NCBI RefSeq assembly: GCF_003073045.1
Contig: NC_037595.1
Span: 3,100,001-3,164,000 of the forward strand
DNA from: Pomacea canaliculata
Lineage: Eukaryota > Mollusca > Gastropoda > Architaenioglossa > Ampullariidae
Direction of reading: 5' to 3'
Length of the DNA stretch: 64,000 bases
The notes under the pieces were generated by a model, which searched no databases, had not been told where the DNA came from, and worked only from the letters and a program-made list of their open reading frames with translations. Position 1 is the stretch's first letter; each line of letters begins with the position of its first letter. This document shows, piece after piece, positions 44,701 to 56,985 of the stretch. Both the position numbers and the translations under genes were made by a program.

Positions 44701-47700
44701 ACCACACACACATGCGGTGCACGTACAGAGGGAGAGAAGGGGAGAGGGAAAAAACAAAATCGTGTTATATTAATATCTCCATATTTTTATTACTTACTCC
44801 ACTTAATCAGCTCAACATTGGCGACATAATACGCTTGGAGGAGGCTTGTCTGTTGTCAGACCTCAAATCACAATAACAGTTATTAGTGCGCCACATTCGT
44901 GTGAGTTAAAAAAATAATCATCATTGATGTTGTTGATCTCGTGAATAACGGTTAATTCGTCATTATCTCGTGCAACTGCTTCGTCAGCAAAAACTGTGAA
45001 CATGGCCTCGGGACCCTCCTACCTTTCCTCCTCCCAGAAGCCGACTTCATTGAAAGGGAAGGCGCCAGCGCCATCTGTGAACCATAAACGACACGAGCCT
45101 ACGGCTTTAAACAATGAGATTTGGACGGCAGGAAAGAAACAAAAAAAGGAACATATATTACAGATATATATATCTACTTCTTAAGGACGCTGTATCATTC
45201 ATAGATCAGTGGAAACACAAGGCAAGGGACAAACCGCCATCTAACACCACCTGCCGAGACAAGGGGGAGATAAGCACTATCAGGTGAGAGGCGGGCGGCG
45301 CGTGGCAGGGCTACGGTTACCGGTCCTGTCGCTATCTGTGCCACTGACCTCAATTAACGGGGGGAGGGGTGAGGGGGAGAGGTGGAGGAGACTGGCGGAA
45401 CGTTTGTGCCACGGTTCCTGTCGAAAGCGGATATGACGGCACAGCCACCATCTTTTCTGATCTACTGCGCAGGCGCACTCGCACATCTTGGAACAACAGG
45501 CACAAACACACAAATACAGAGGCGGTCACGTGACAGTCGCTTGTCGCCATCTCGGAACGTGACGCCTGTTCATGGGGCGAGCTTTCGGAAGAATTTTTTA
45601 TTTTATTTATTTATTTTTTGTTTTGTTTTGTTAGGTCTTTGGTTCTCCCTTCTTTATCCCCCAACCACTGTGCGAAGTCACGCTTTGGTTGAAACAATCA
45701 AGTAGAACACGTGGCCAGCCTGACACTTCTGCAAACCAACCCGCGCACACAGGACGGGTGGACTTACAGTTGGACAGGAGAGTAAAGGTCCTTTGCAATG
45801 CATTGTGGGCATAAAAATCATTTCACATTCTGTTTCCGCACGTTCATGTCTGCACACGTCATTCAATGTCCTTCCAGTCTGTCGTTTTGTTTGTCCGGGA
45901 CTCCCCCACCTGTGATGATGATGTCAGCTGTGGGTTTGAGGCTTAGTGATGCACCGCCACAGTGTAAGGAATAATAAACATCCACTCTCCCTCCTTCCTT
46001 CAACATCACGAGGCACAAACAAGGGGTCAGCAACACAGTGGGGTGAGGGTTGTACTAGAGACGGGTATGTCGTGAAGGCCTTAGCCAGTAGGAAGAAGGA
46101 ACGAACAGTGAAGAAGGCATATCGTGACGTCACGATTGTCACCTGTGCATAGCGACACCTGTAGGTGTGAATATCGAGAAATGGATAAGACGGAGGGTAT
46201 TCATCAAAGATTTTCGGAAATATTGTCCTGCGGGACTTTCCCCTGTCATCAGAGATGACATGTTGCACCCGACCTACACCTCTACACGTGTTCACACGCA
46301 TTAGAACGAGAGAAGGACAAGACACCTGTTCCTCCGTCAGTCCCCACATCTACCTCCTCCATCACAAGCTCCGCCTCCTTTTTTTTATTGCTCATTAAAC
46401 AGTATTGTATCGCACATCCACTCTCTGTTTTCTGTTTTGTCATAAAACCTACAAATAAACAAAGTTTTTAAAATAAAATTTGCGTGGAGGACTGAGCACA
46501 CATGTGAGCATGTTTATCCATGCGCGCGCAGGTGTGTGTATGTCTGCATGAGTGTGAGTTCGTGTGTGTGTGTGCATGAGTGTCAGTTCGTGTGTGTGTT
46601 TAAACAACACAGAAGGGGGAGGAAGGCAAGGGGTGTCATGGCTAGCCTGATAAGCAGGTCAGAAAGGAGGAAGGTCTGAGCACAAAAGCCTGATTGTAGC
46701 AGTCGCTAGTGGTTCACTCACTGCCGGAGGGTGACGGGAGGGCAGAGGGAGGGTAGAGGGAGGTATAGGGCTGCTGCACACACACACAAACGTTTAACCG
46801 GAAATTTCTTCCGGAGTGGGCTCGGCTGTTCTTTATTGCGCCCTTCCTTTCCGCTCTTCTATTTATAACACAGACATTCGTGTGTGACGAGGTTGACCAC
46901 AGGCTGACAAGGCTTTTACTTACTTCATGCACACGCACACATATATATATAAGGAAAAAGAATTTGGGTTAGCCTTGATTTCGTAACATTTTACGAGAAA
47001 AAAAAAAAAGCAAACTGCCGACATCGTGCTGCTACCTCAACCAGTCGTAGTTGGTTTTGAGAGTTGGTATTAATGTTTTTTAAAGCTTGAGCGAGCTAAA
47101 CATTTGTTACACATCATTAAAAATCATATTTTATAAAGAATTGATCGTTTGGACATTTTTCTTTAAGTTCTCGTGTCTCTGTTGTGCTACGCCAGTCCAC
47201 TGAGGCGGCATTGACAGATACCCTGGGGTCAAAGGTTGCAGGGCAGTGGCCATGATCCCAGCCCCCCACTACCATCCTACCACCACCTCGTTTACTTGAA
47301 GGAAGGTACAGTTTAGGTTTTCTTCTAGAAAGTCCACACGGCTATTCCCCCGTGCCAACATCCTCCCTCCACTCTGCGAAAGAGATTCTCATTCATTGCA
47401 TAAACTGTGTTTGGCAAACAAATCGAACAAAAGAAAGAGAGAGAAAGAAAGAAAAAGAGGAGAATCTTTCCTTGCGGCGCCAAACTAGTCCCGGGGTTTG
47501 CCAGGTCAACCGTATCCGTGGCTTGAACAGAGCAAGACATTGCAGTTCTTACATAAACCCTCCCCCTCCTCCCCCTGATAACACTCCCCCGACCACCCTA
47601 CGGCGCAGTATCTTTCCCGCACGTTCTGCCTACCTGTTGTCTACCTGTCTGTCTACCTGTCTGTCTCTTCGTCTACCTGTCTACCTGTTGTCTATCTGTC

Positions 47701-50700
47701 TGTCTGTCTATTCAGCTCCATGTCATCCTCAAAAACACGCGCATCTCTTATTTCTTTGCTGCCGTTCGTCGTGGATTTCATCTTCGTCTTCGTTGCCGGC
47801 AAAGATGAGTTTGACACAGTCATGACTTGCTAGAAATGTTCATTGACACTCATCATCAGGACTGGTCATCAGTCGTCATTATCAGAGGTGCTCGTCGTCA
47901 TTATCAAGTTGCTTAATAACTGTCATCAGTATTGCAATCATCAGTTGTCGGAAGAGGCTGCTTGTATCTGCTGTAAACATGGATTGTCGGTCGTTAGATT
48001 GTCATCGTCATGCCTGTATCAAGTGATTTGATAATAAATCTAATAACAAGATTTTTTTTCCTGAAAAACACGGTCCCTTGGGAGGATGTACTTGAGTAAA
48101 GTTTTCCCAGGTGTGCCGCTGGCTCCCTACCTGGACTGTGTGATGACGTGGCAGCTGTTCACAGCTGGACAATAAATTGTTGTTGTTTACACTTGTAAAT
48201 AACTCATTGGATGAGGGTTCAGCTCGTGAATTTGTTTGTCAGTCAGTGGGCGGGTGTGTATCAACTCTCTTAAAACTTTACTTGAAACTGTCTTCCAGTG
48301 ATGGCCGCTCATTAGTGTTATTAGCTCCCATCGCCACACGAGTTCTCTCCCCTGCACCACTGGCTTCTCGAGTGGGTGAGCGAGAGTGTGTGTGTGAGAG
48401 TGTGTGAGAGACAGTGTGTGTGAGTCAGTGTGTGCGTGTGTCTGTACTAGAGTTTGTGTGAGGGAGACAGTGTGAGAGACAGAGTATGTGTTTGTGAGAG
48501 AGAGATGATTTTTTTTTTTTTGCAGTTTATCTTTAAAACTGACGTTGACTGTTGTTCTGCTCTAACATCGTGGCTACATCAAGGACACCTACACCCCGCC
48601 CCTCCCAGCCACAGCGCGCCAGAACTGAAGTCACGTGACAGACTATTTATAGCTCGGGGTATTCCTCCTCCGTGAACGCGTTGCGTCGTCTCCTTCACAC
48701 TTCCTTCCCACGTAAAGACGTTTGAATGATTCGACCTTAACACACACACAAAAGCAACAAAAAAGAAAAAAATATCAACAAGGTTTTAGTTTCTCTGGAG
48801 AACAATCCGTTTTGTTTACTTTGCCCACACAGGTAGCACAGGTGCGATCACGTGTCTGCGAAGGACACAGATATACACATCATTGTTTATAACCAAGACA
48901 ACTCGCAGCACACATACCTGTAGACACAGGTCGACCTGTCTACTTACATCGCATGTAGGTGACAGTGAATGTACCAACACATCAGCAATTAAGTGCATTT
49001 ACCAAAATATTTTGGGGAGAAACTGTTTACTTAGCAGAGTATACACACCGGCTTCTGAGGCTTTGTTGTTTTGACAGCTTGTACAAAAATTCCTCCTAGG
49101 TTGTTTTAGCTTTGCTAGTTTTTTTAATTTTGCTTTCGATTTTATTTTAATGGGAATTAGTGTGTGTGTCACTGGAGACACCCGGGTTAGCTTTGTGTAA
49201 ACTAAGAGCATCAAACATGTACATCTTCACATGCGTGTACGAGAACGGGTAAGCACGCGTGCATACACATGTAAACACACAAACACACAAACACACATGC
49301 ACATCACCACTTCTCTCCAACATGCACACGTACACACACACTACTTCTCTCCAATATGCGCGCACTCAACATGCGGGTGGAAATGTGACGGGTACATTAA
49401 TATTCTGCCAGCATCCAGGGTGGTACAACGGTGGTGTCTGGTCCACTTGAGATTTGTGCTGCGACAGGTGTGATATCCTGACATGATACCCTGCACAAGC
49501 TCGCATACCCACCTCGCCTACCCCGGGTGGGCGACTGTTGCTCGTGGTTACACGCAGTCCATACGTCACACCTCCTGCTGCACGACGGGATATCCTCAAT
49601 CCACTGGTGGATGACATACCCACGGCATGCCGGGATGCTGCATGTAATGATGTTGACATAAAGACTGGAGACTGTATATGCTGATGGCACTAATTTTAAT
49701 TTTTTAATTTCGGGATAATGTATAAATTTTTTTCCACCTTTACCTGAGAGAGGAGTTGACGAGTGTGTGTGTACTTCATCTTCCACTATGATGTATGCAA
49801 TACAGTATTGTGTGTGTGTACTCTCTCTTCCCTTGTGATGTAAATCTCTTGCTTAGCAACTGCGTAGTCGTCATCGACTTTGAGCGCTGCCGAGCACGCC
49901 CTCTGCCGACACCAAAGGGGAATAATTTGCATACAGAGGTCAGCATCACTGAAGGGAGTTACATTCCGCGCCGACAGATTCCTTCGATGTAAATATTAGC
50001 AACTGCGTGCCACAGGGAGGAGCCGGGAGGATGCCGCTGATTGTGGTGGGACATCACTGACCAGCGATTGTTTGTTTGTATTTACTGTTTGCTTTTGTTT
50101 TGCTTTGTGACCAGCACAACAACTGCGTCTCTCTGGCATGCCATGAAATGCGACTCAAAACATTTCCCAGCTCACCTTTTGTCATCATAACCTTCTTGAG
50201 GTCAACGAATGTACCCAGCTCCTGGCGACAAAGACATTTTTTTAGAAAGAGAAACTAGGAGAGTACGCAGAATCACTCAGGCGGAAAGGTTGAAGCAGGT
50301 AGAGGACAGGTAAACGACTTTGGAGCTTCTTTGCATCAGTTCCCCTTGAATCTCGCGGTGTGGGCTTGAAAAAGAATTACTGGCTTGACAGAAGGAGGTG
50401 GAAATAACTCGACCCTCGTCTGGGGTAGATGATCTGCAACATTTGACAAACAGATGAGGAGAGGCGGGAGGAGACAATTAGGTGTTGATACCGAGTAACG
50501 ACCAGCCATGTGAACAGGTAGCACCTGCAGAGAAAGAACAACGTGCCCGAGGCGAGATCCGAACCCAGGACAGCTAATTCTCACTGTATTGATGGCAGAT
50601 AGGGGAAGACAACGCGTGTTAACCACATTTACGTGGCGTGAATAAATCAGATCTTTGGTGTTAATGTTTCCTAAACTTGAAACTCTTGTAAAGAAGCAAA

Positions 50701-51500
50701 ATTCTTGTTTGCTCAAAAATCGCTCCGGTTTGATGCACCCGCACATACAAAAAAAAAAAAAAAAACTGCTGATGAGAGGGAGTCTGGCTTAATTAAACAG
50801 TTCTACTTTAATTAAAACCATTTTATATTTGTTAAAGTTCTTAAATTGTGTTGTGAACTGTTTCTCCAGAAGTAATTATCTTAGTATATAAAGCTTTCAA
50901 GTGTTTAAAATTGTTGTGCAGCTGGCCCTAGTTTTTTAGTACAGATGTGATGTGAATAGTGTTGTGAAATAAAGATTTGCGACTCAGATGTAGTCAGGTA
51001 GAAATGGGGTGTCGGCAGACATAAATACAGGATAAACAGCATAAGGTGTCAGAGAGAAAGAGAGAAGAGAGAACCCACCCTCATAAAAAGACCAGACACA
51101 TATTTTACACACGACATTTATGTAACTCTAACCTAATTTCATTTTTTTTAAAGAGATGGATGTGTTAATCGAGTACGTCACTCGTGACTAGACATAGAAA
51201 ATAATTCATACGCACGAACGCACTCACATGCACACCACCGAGCACGCACCACACACACACACGCACAGACAGAGAGCAGAGAAGAGAGAAAGAAGAGAGA
51301 TGTCGGAAGGAGACTACAAACGTAATCATGGTGGCGCTAAAAATAGACTGGACAAGTCTACACATGCCTACCCGCCATCACACGACACGTCATGGTTATA
51401 TCTGTTGCTTACGAAATTTCGCCCACTTCACATTCTTAGGAACCGTCGCCGACACATTTACATTTACATCTCCCCCCACCAGGAATCCATTACTGTGCAG
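39110..51500. other. Intergenic stretch, no gene recognised
   Basis: No exon chain or recognisable domain was found on either strand. Contents include a 22-bp tandem repeat at 39165-39245 (CAGACTTCAGACA-type), a CA/GT microsatellite at 40595-40650, (ACA)n at 41738-41771, (CCA/CTC)n near 44330-44370, A-rich and G-rich runs at 42410-42460 and 43970-44050, and CA/TG tracts near 46.5-46.6, 48.4 and 49.3 kb. Two short splice-bounded Lys/Arg-rich frames near 40700-40830 and 41044-41106 could be exons, but they resemble nothing known. Confidence 0.45.
41738..41771 (+). repeat. (ACA)n microsatellite
   Basis: About eleven uninterrupted CAA/ACA triplets. They translate as poly-Gln, poly-Thr or poly-Cys depending on frame. 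Confidence 0.95.
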
Positions 51501-51517
51501 TGTGCACACCCTCCTGT

Positions 51518-52125
51518 GTAAACCTCCCCACCCTTACATCTACCCACTCATCTACCCCCACCCTTACATCTACCCACTCATCTACCCCCACCCTTACATC
51601 TACCCACTCATCTACCCCCACCCTTACATCTACCCACTCATCTACCCCCACCCTTACATCTACCCACTTATCTACCCCCACCCTTACATCTACCCACTCA
51701 TCTACCCCCACCCTTACATCTACCCACTCATCTACCCCCACCCTTACATCTACCCACTCATCTACCCCCACCCTTACATCTACCCACTCATCTACCCCCA
51801 CCCTTACATCTACCCACTCATCTACCCCCACCTTACATCTACCCACTCGTCTACCCCCACCCTTACATCTACCCACTCATCTACCCCCACCCTTACATCT
51901 ACCCACTTATCTACCCCACCCTTACATCTACCCACTCATCTACCCCACCCTTACATCTACCCACTCATCTACCCCCACCCTTACATCTACCCACTCATCT
52001 ACCCCCACCCTTACATCTACCCACTCATCTACCCCCACCCTTACATCTACCCACTCATCTACCCCCACCCTTACATCTACCCACTCATCTACCCCCACCC
52101 TTACATCTAACCACTCGTCTACCCA
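51518..52125 (+). repeat. 30-bp minisatellite, about 20 copies
   Basis: Unit CCCTTACATCTACCCACTCA followed by TCTACCCCCA. Copies are nearly identical. One or two single-base deletions near 51829-51950 shift the phase. Because the period is a multiple of three and the unit lacks stops, long artefact ORFs appear on both strands. Confidence 0.97.
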
Positions 52126-52139
52126 CCAGCACAGTAGAT

Positions 52140-55070
52140 ATTCACGCTCTCACGCAATGCACCCTCCCCTCGTCTCCACTTCATCTCCCTCGTCGTTCGC
52201 TCGTCAGGAGAGAGCAAGTGCAGCAGTGAACGCTCGCGATGAACAATGGAGGTCACGTGGTTGCTGTTCCTGTCATGCGCACTAACCACGTCTCCGTTCA
52301 CGTGCACTCCGTAGTTCGCATGCGCACTGCTTTTTGTTTTACATCCGCAAAAGAAAACTGAGCGAGTCAAAGGTGAAAACTTCTGTCTGACGCTTTTCTC
52401 AAGAACCGGTCAGAAAGTCTAACGTTTCTTGACAAAGTCACGTGACGCCGAGGTGTCATACATACTCTTGCAGGTGCATTTAGGAGTCTAAAAGATAATA
52501 CCTGTGGATGCACGTGTATGTCGTGTGTTTTATGGTGTGTGTGTACAAGTATCTAGGATTTATTGGAGGTAACTGTGGAAGAAAGCTATATTTTAACTTG
52601 GGAGCTTGCATTATTTTTTATGGTAACTACCTTCATCATTGATGAGAGTAGTCATCATGGTGCCTTACATGTCTTCATCATGCAAAAGTAAAAAAGTTTT
52701 AATAAGCATAATATCTACCACTGCCTCCACTGATTAGGTTAAGATAGTTTTCATCATCTAGACCTGAAATAACATCCACCCCACTGCTAGTAACAACTGT
52801 TCCAAGTCTTAATTAAATGTTTGCAGATCTTTTAATAAAACTATTTCAAAAGCACACGGTAAAGTGTGTACTGAAATATCTGATTATAATATTGTATCGA
52901 CTATTCTAAACCATGAGGTACAAATTAACACATTTCATTGCGTAAACATTGTCACACATACAGAGAAACAAGCCTATTTTTTCTCACAATTTTACACCGA
53001 ATTCTTATATATATATGTTTAATGCACATTTTTATCAAATACAATTTGCTCAAAAGAGTACAAAAATAAAAAAGATAGATCAGAACAATTAAAACATTAC
53101 TCAAAAATCCTGTTGTAAACAAATTTTGTTGTAAAAAATCTTTGCCTAGACAATATACTTACATAAAAACTAATTAGAAAAAAGATAAAAGATAATTATA
53201 AAAATGCGATCAAAAATGTCCATAAGCGGAGAATCCCTGTAGAAAAAAAGAAAAAAAATTACACTGTATTTACGTATTTCGATTTTTGCTGTGTATGTAG
53301 AACAAACCTCTCACATAGATGAAAGCTTAACTCTTTCTTTATGCACTCAACACGGGTGGCTGATCTTACCCCGCCCGCTTGTTTACACAGTATAAACATA
53401 GAACTGATGCATTTTTGTAATTTTTTTGGGCCTATACAGCTCGTGGTTTAAAAGAAAAACTTAATAAATAAGATAGTTTAGGCCTTTCTGAACACAATTA
53501 TCTCCCTTACATGACGAAGGACATACGTTTGAACGGAAGTCTCGCCGATATTCTACACTACCTTTTAGAAATCACTATGATGTCAGAAAGATAGGACTGA
53601 ATTATGTTGAGAGCGACAAGGATACGTTTAACTGTAAAACATTACAAGTGTGTTTCACGGTACCAATGGGATGTAGACCACAAGGCAGACCCTCTAGTGA
53701 GTCTCGTCCCTCACACTTCCTCCTAACTGCTGCAATAACAGGTGTGTGTGTGTGTTGCTGCAATAACAGGTGTGTATGTATGTGTGTGTGTTGCTGCAAT
53801 AACAGGTGTGTATGTATGTGTGTGTGTTGCTGCAATAACAGGTGTGTGTGTGTGTGTGTTGCTGCAATAACAGGTGTGTGTGTGTGTGTTGCTGCAATAA
53901 CAGGTGTGTGTGTGTGTTGCTGCAATAACAGGTGAGTATGTGTGTGTGTGTGTGAGAGAGAGAGAATGTTTAACACGTGTTCAGTGGCGTAGGAAGATGT
54001 TCGGCTTTGGAGAGGGGAGGGGACAACTCTATACTGACAGTGAACGATGTTCACATTCTTGCCTTAATATCTTTTTTTGAGGGACCGGTTGCGTCCCTTG
54101 ACTCTACCCCACCCACCCTGGAGGTATGTAAGATGCAATGCTCAGCACTTCTTTATACCTGAGTCGACGCTCCAGTGAGCACGGAGCACCTTAGGGTTCA
54201 GTGATTACAACCTCTGGTCGTCGTACAGAATCAGGTGAGTCTGTGACCAGAGGCTGGAGGTCAGTTCAACAGGCCGCGAGGTGATTTGCGGGGAATAATC
54301 TTCTGTTAGCCTTTATTGCTGAATGTTTGGCTTTGTTGAAGGTCTTGTTACATTATGAAGACTACTATACTTGACTAGTATGACAAACCAGGTTTACGAA
54401 GTCTACTTGGTTGTCTAGGCTTTATGTCAGTAATAAAACATTGACCACCTCGCCATCGGTAATCGATAGAACAAAGCCAGCGCTCAGCACACCTTTGCTT
54501 GACCTTCGCTCATAAATATTTCCAGGTAAGGGGTGCAAGGATCAAGCACCTGTGCAGTTTATGATATTTCCCGGAAGCCATGAACACGTAGTGACGTCAC
54601 GGTCTGCTTGGGTGCAGTGGCACCAGTCCCCACCCCAACATTCCATCCCAACATCCCATCCTGTCACGGAAACTTGCAGTGAATGGAAATCAGTGGTCAG
54701 ATGCGTGCAAGACAGAGCTCACAGGATGAGAAAGAAAACAGAGCTTCTATGTTATAGTATCTCGTCTCATCTAAACTAGGATAAGTAAGGCTTGTTGTAC
54801 ACAATAGACTGTAAAGCTTGTTGTAGACAACAGACTGCAAGACTTGTAGACAAGCACGTGTATTGCCGTCCGCATACGATCCATCACACAAGCAGTCCAG
54901 TCATTGTAGCTTTCGTGTCTCCTACAAGGACGCTGTCATCAAACAACAACAACAACAACAACAACAGCAACAACAACAAAATGATTGGGGCTACGAAGGC
55001 TCCCACCCCTTCTTTCCATTACAGTGAAAAGACAGACTGGAGTAGTAGAGACACCTCAAATTGCATTTCC
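52140..55070. other. Intergenic stretch, no gene recognised
   Basis: AT-rich at 52.6-53.5 kb. It contains the 53.74-53.95 kb minisatellite and an (AAC)n tract at 54943-54980. A CAGTGGCGTAGGAAG string at about 53981 resembles a DNA transposon terminus, but no partner end was found. Confidence 0.45.
53735..53955 (+). repeat. Minisatellite of TGTTGCTGCAATAACAGG plus (TG)n
   Basis: Seven copies of the unit GTTGCTGCAATAACAGGTG, each followed by a TG run of variable length; a compound mini- and microsatellite. Explains the Cys/Val-rich and His/Thr-rich ORFs here. Confidence 0.95.
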
Positions 55071-55077
55071 TCTTACC

Positions 55078-56213
55078 TCAAGGCCGAGGTGGGCGACGGC
55101 GCTGTTGAGGGCGACGGCGATGTTGCGCGCGACGTTGGGCAGAGCGCCGATTGACGAACCAGCGCTGGAAGGAAGAACAACAATGTTAATACGTGTCTCT
55201 GGTCAGGCTCCCTGTGGGACCCTGGGGTATGCTTGCCTAGCAAGCATTGTAAGAATAGGGTCCCTGCCATCCAGCCAGTAAGAGGCGACTAAGGTGGACA
55301 CCTCACCTAGAGGTAAAATAGGTTGTGGTAGGGCTAACAACCCCACCATGTAAAAAAAATCATATTACAGAAACTCTGAAGTCAGGACTGTTTAATAGTG
55401 GACTAGGTATTATAACTGTTTACTGTGCTTACGTAAATCTTTTGTTGTTTCATGCGTGTCCGTCTACTCAGCATCGCCACAGTAGCAGGACTAGGGTACT
55501 CAGACATGTTGAACCTTCGTACTAACATGTCGGTTTGCCATGGCTGCAATCGTCTTCGCCTTCTGCCAGGTGGTACTGCAAGATAAAGGAGCAGACAAGG
55601 CTTTAGGATGTGTGTCGATGAATATGTTATAAGGTGCCACTTAAAGAGCTTGTTATTCAAACAGCACAAGGAATGGCTGACTTTAGGGACCTGGCAAAAG
55701 ATAGAGAAAAGGAAAAAAACTGAAGCACAACCAATGAAGATCAACCAATGTCAAGACCAGCAGGTACACACCAAGGTGACAAATGCAAGAACATGAGACG
55801 GAAGCCGTTAGTGGACGAAGATGTCTATTGTAAGTAATGACGTAGCACAAGCACAGAATAACAATCCACAACAGAGACGAAAGGTGCAACAAACATTACA
55901 GATGAACGGGAGAAACCAAAACTCATCGTAGATCCACAGAAGATACAAAAACGTCAGAGCTGGTCCCCTCCAGCCAGTTAAGCGAAGGGACATCACTCTA
56001 GTATAACCTTTGTTAATGACACGTACAGCTAAAATAACACTGGCAATAAAAATACGACCGCAGCGTGTTAAAGTACGCACCGGGTACAGCTCGATGTGCA
56101 GGTGGATGTGGTGGTGGTGGTGGTGGTTGGAAAACATCAACAAACCTGCTGATAAACCATTCCCTTCCGTAGTTGAAAAAGAATGCACCTCCTCTTATTA
56201 AAAAATTCATTTT
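55078..56213 (-). CDS. Small divergent homeobox gene C (three coding exons, ~120 residues)
   Basis: Coding exons: 56081-56210 (MNFLIRGGAFFFNYGREWFI then a Pro/His-rich stretch from a GGT tract), 55433-55575 (RRRRRLQPWQTDMLVRRFNM, YPSPATVAMLSRRTRMKQQK, IY) and 55078-55164 (RWFVNRRSAQRRAQHRRRPQ then Arg/Pro-rich, stop). Phases match A and B. W11, L16, F20, Y25, L34, W48, F49, N51, R52 and R53 are in register; position 50, which sets base preference, is Val. It has the longest tail (about 14 residues past position 60). The stop lies one base before the donor-like GAG|GTAAGA. Intron 1 is almost identical to that of gene B. Exon 1 shares no sequence with A or B. Confidence 0.83.
55197..55378 (+). 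mobile_element. 172-bp retroposon-like insertion in intron 2 of homeobox C
   Basis: Intron 2 is continuous with that of A and B except for an insert bracketed by CTCTG at 55197-55201 and 55374-55378. The insert carries GGGCTAACAACCCCACCATG and ATCATATTACAGAAA, a string I associate with LINE-type repeats in snail genomes. Its presence only in C shows that it came after the C copy separated. Confidence 0.7.
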
Positions 56214-56867
56214 CTGAAACGTTAAAAAAAGAGTGGGTATGTCAAGACCGGCAGTCGGACTGCGTTTTCTTTCAAATAAAACAAACACGAGATCACTTCA
56301 GTTTAGGACGTCCATATAATTATTATCATGAAAAACTTCAATCATAAATAACCATACACTGACCTTATATAAATCCTGACGCTATCTTCTGAAAAAGTGA
56401 ACGAAGAACTGCCAGCTGGATTTCTACGTCATTGGACAATGTCGTCACTGATGACATCATCGCATGACAGATCAGAGACCGAATGACTCTTGAACTTTGT
56501 ATATCCAACACCATTTTATTCTGACGTCACATTATTTTTACGTCATTTTATATGCAGTATGAATGAATGAATGAATGAAGGAAGGAGACTTATAACGCGC
56601 AAAATCCGAATCCTAGGGAAACGCTCAATGCGCCGAAATGTCACAGAAAAGTACATCAATAAAACATTAGCAGCTGCAGAAAACTGCACGATGACCTCCT
56701 CTGATGATTGTGATCAACATCTACAAGCCACATGAGTTAAGTGTCTTTGTGTTGCATTCTGCGAACTGACTGATCTACAGGCTGGATGTCGATCTCTCTC
56801 GCGTGCTTCACTCACTGTCACAGCGAACTTGAGTTGTAGTAAAGAAAGTGAAGCGACGATCCCCTTT

Positions 56868-56985
56868 GTCATTGTATAATATGATAATATTCCTTCATAG
56901 TCTTAATGTCGTTGTATAATATGATAATATTCCTTCATAGTCTTAATGTCATTGTATAATATGATAATATTCCTTCATAGTCTTA
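56868..56985 (+). repeat. Three-copy 43-bp tandem repeat
   Basis: The unit TTGTATAATATGATAATATT followed by CCTTCATAGTCTTAATGTC occurs three times with one or two differences. Function unknown. Confidence 0.9.

Noticed and set aside
44996-45184. 62-codon ORF starting MASGPSYLSSSQKPTS
   Set aside because: Serine/lysine-rich, short and without homology or transcription context.
51328-52285. Two long overlapping plus-strand ORFs (about 260 codons) and one minus-strand ORF
   Set aside because: They are translations of the 30-bp minisatellite; the unit has no stop and a length divisible by three.
53602-54054. His/Thr-rich 150-codon ORF
   Set aside because: Produced by the TGTTGCTGCAATAACAGG/TG repeat; no conserved domain.
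54985-55281. 98-codon plus-strand ORF rich in Ala/Arg
   Set aside because: Antisense of exon 3 of homeobox C.
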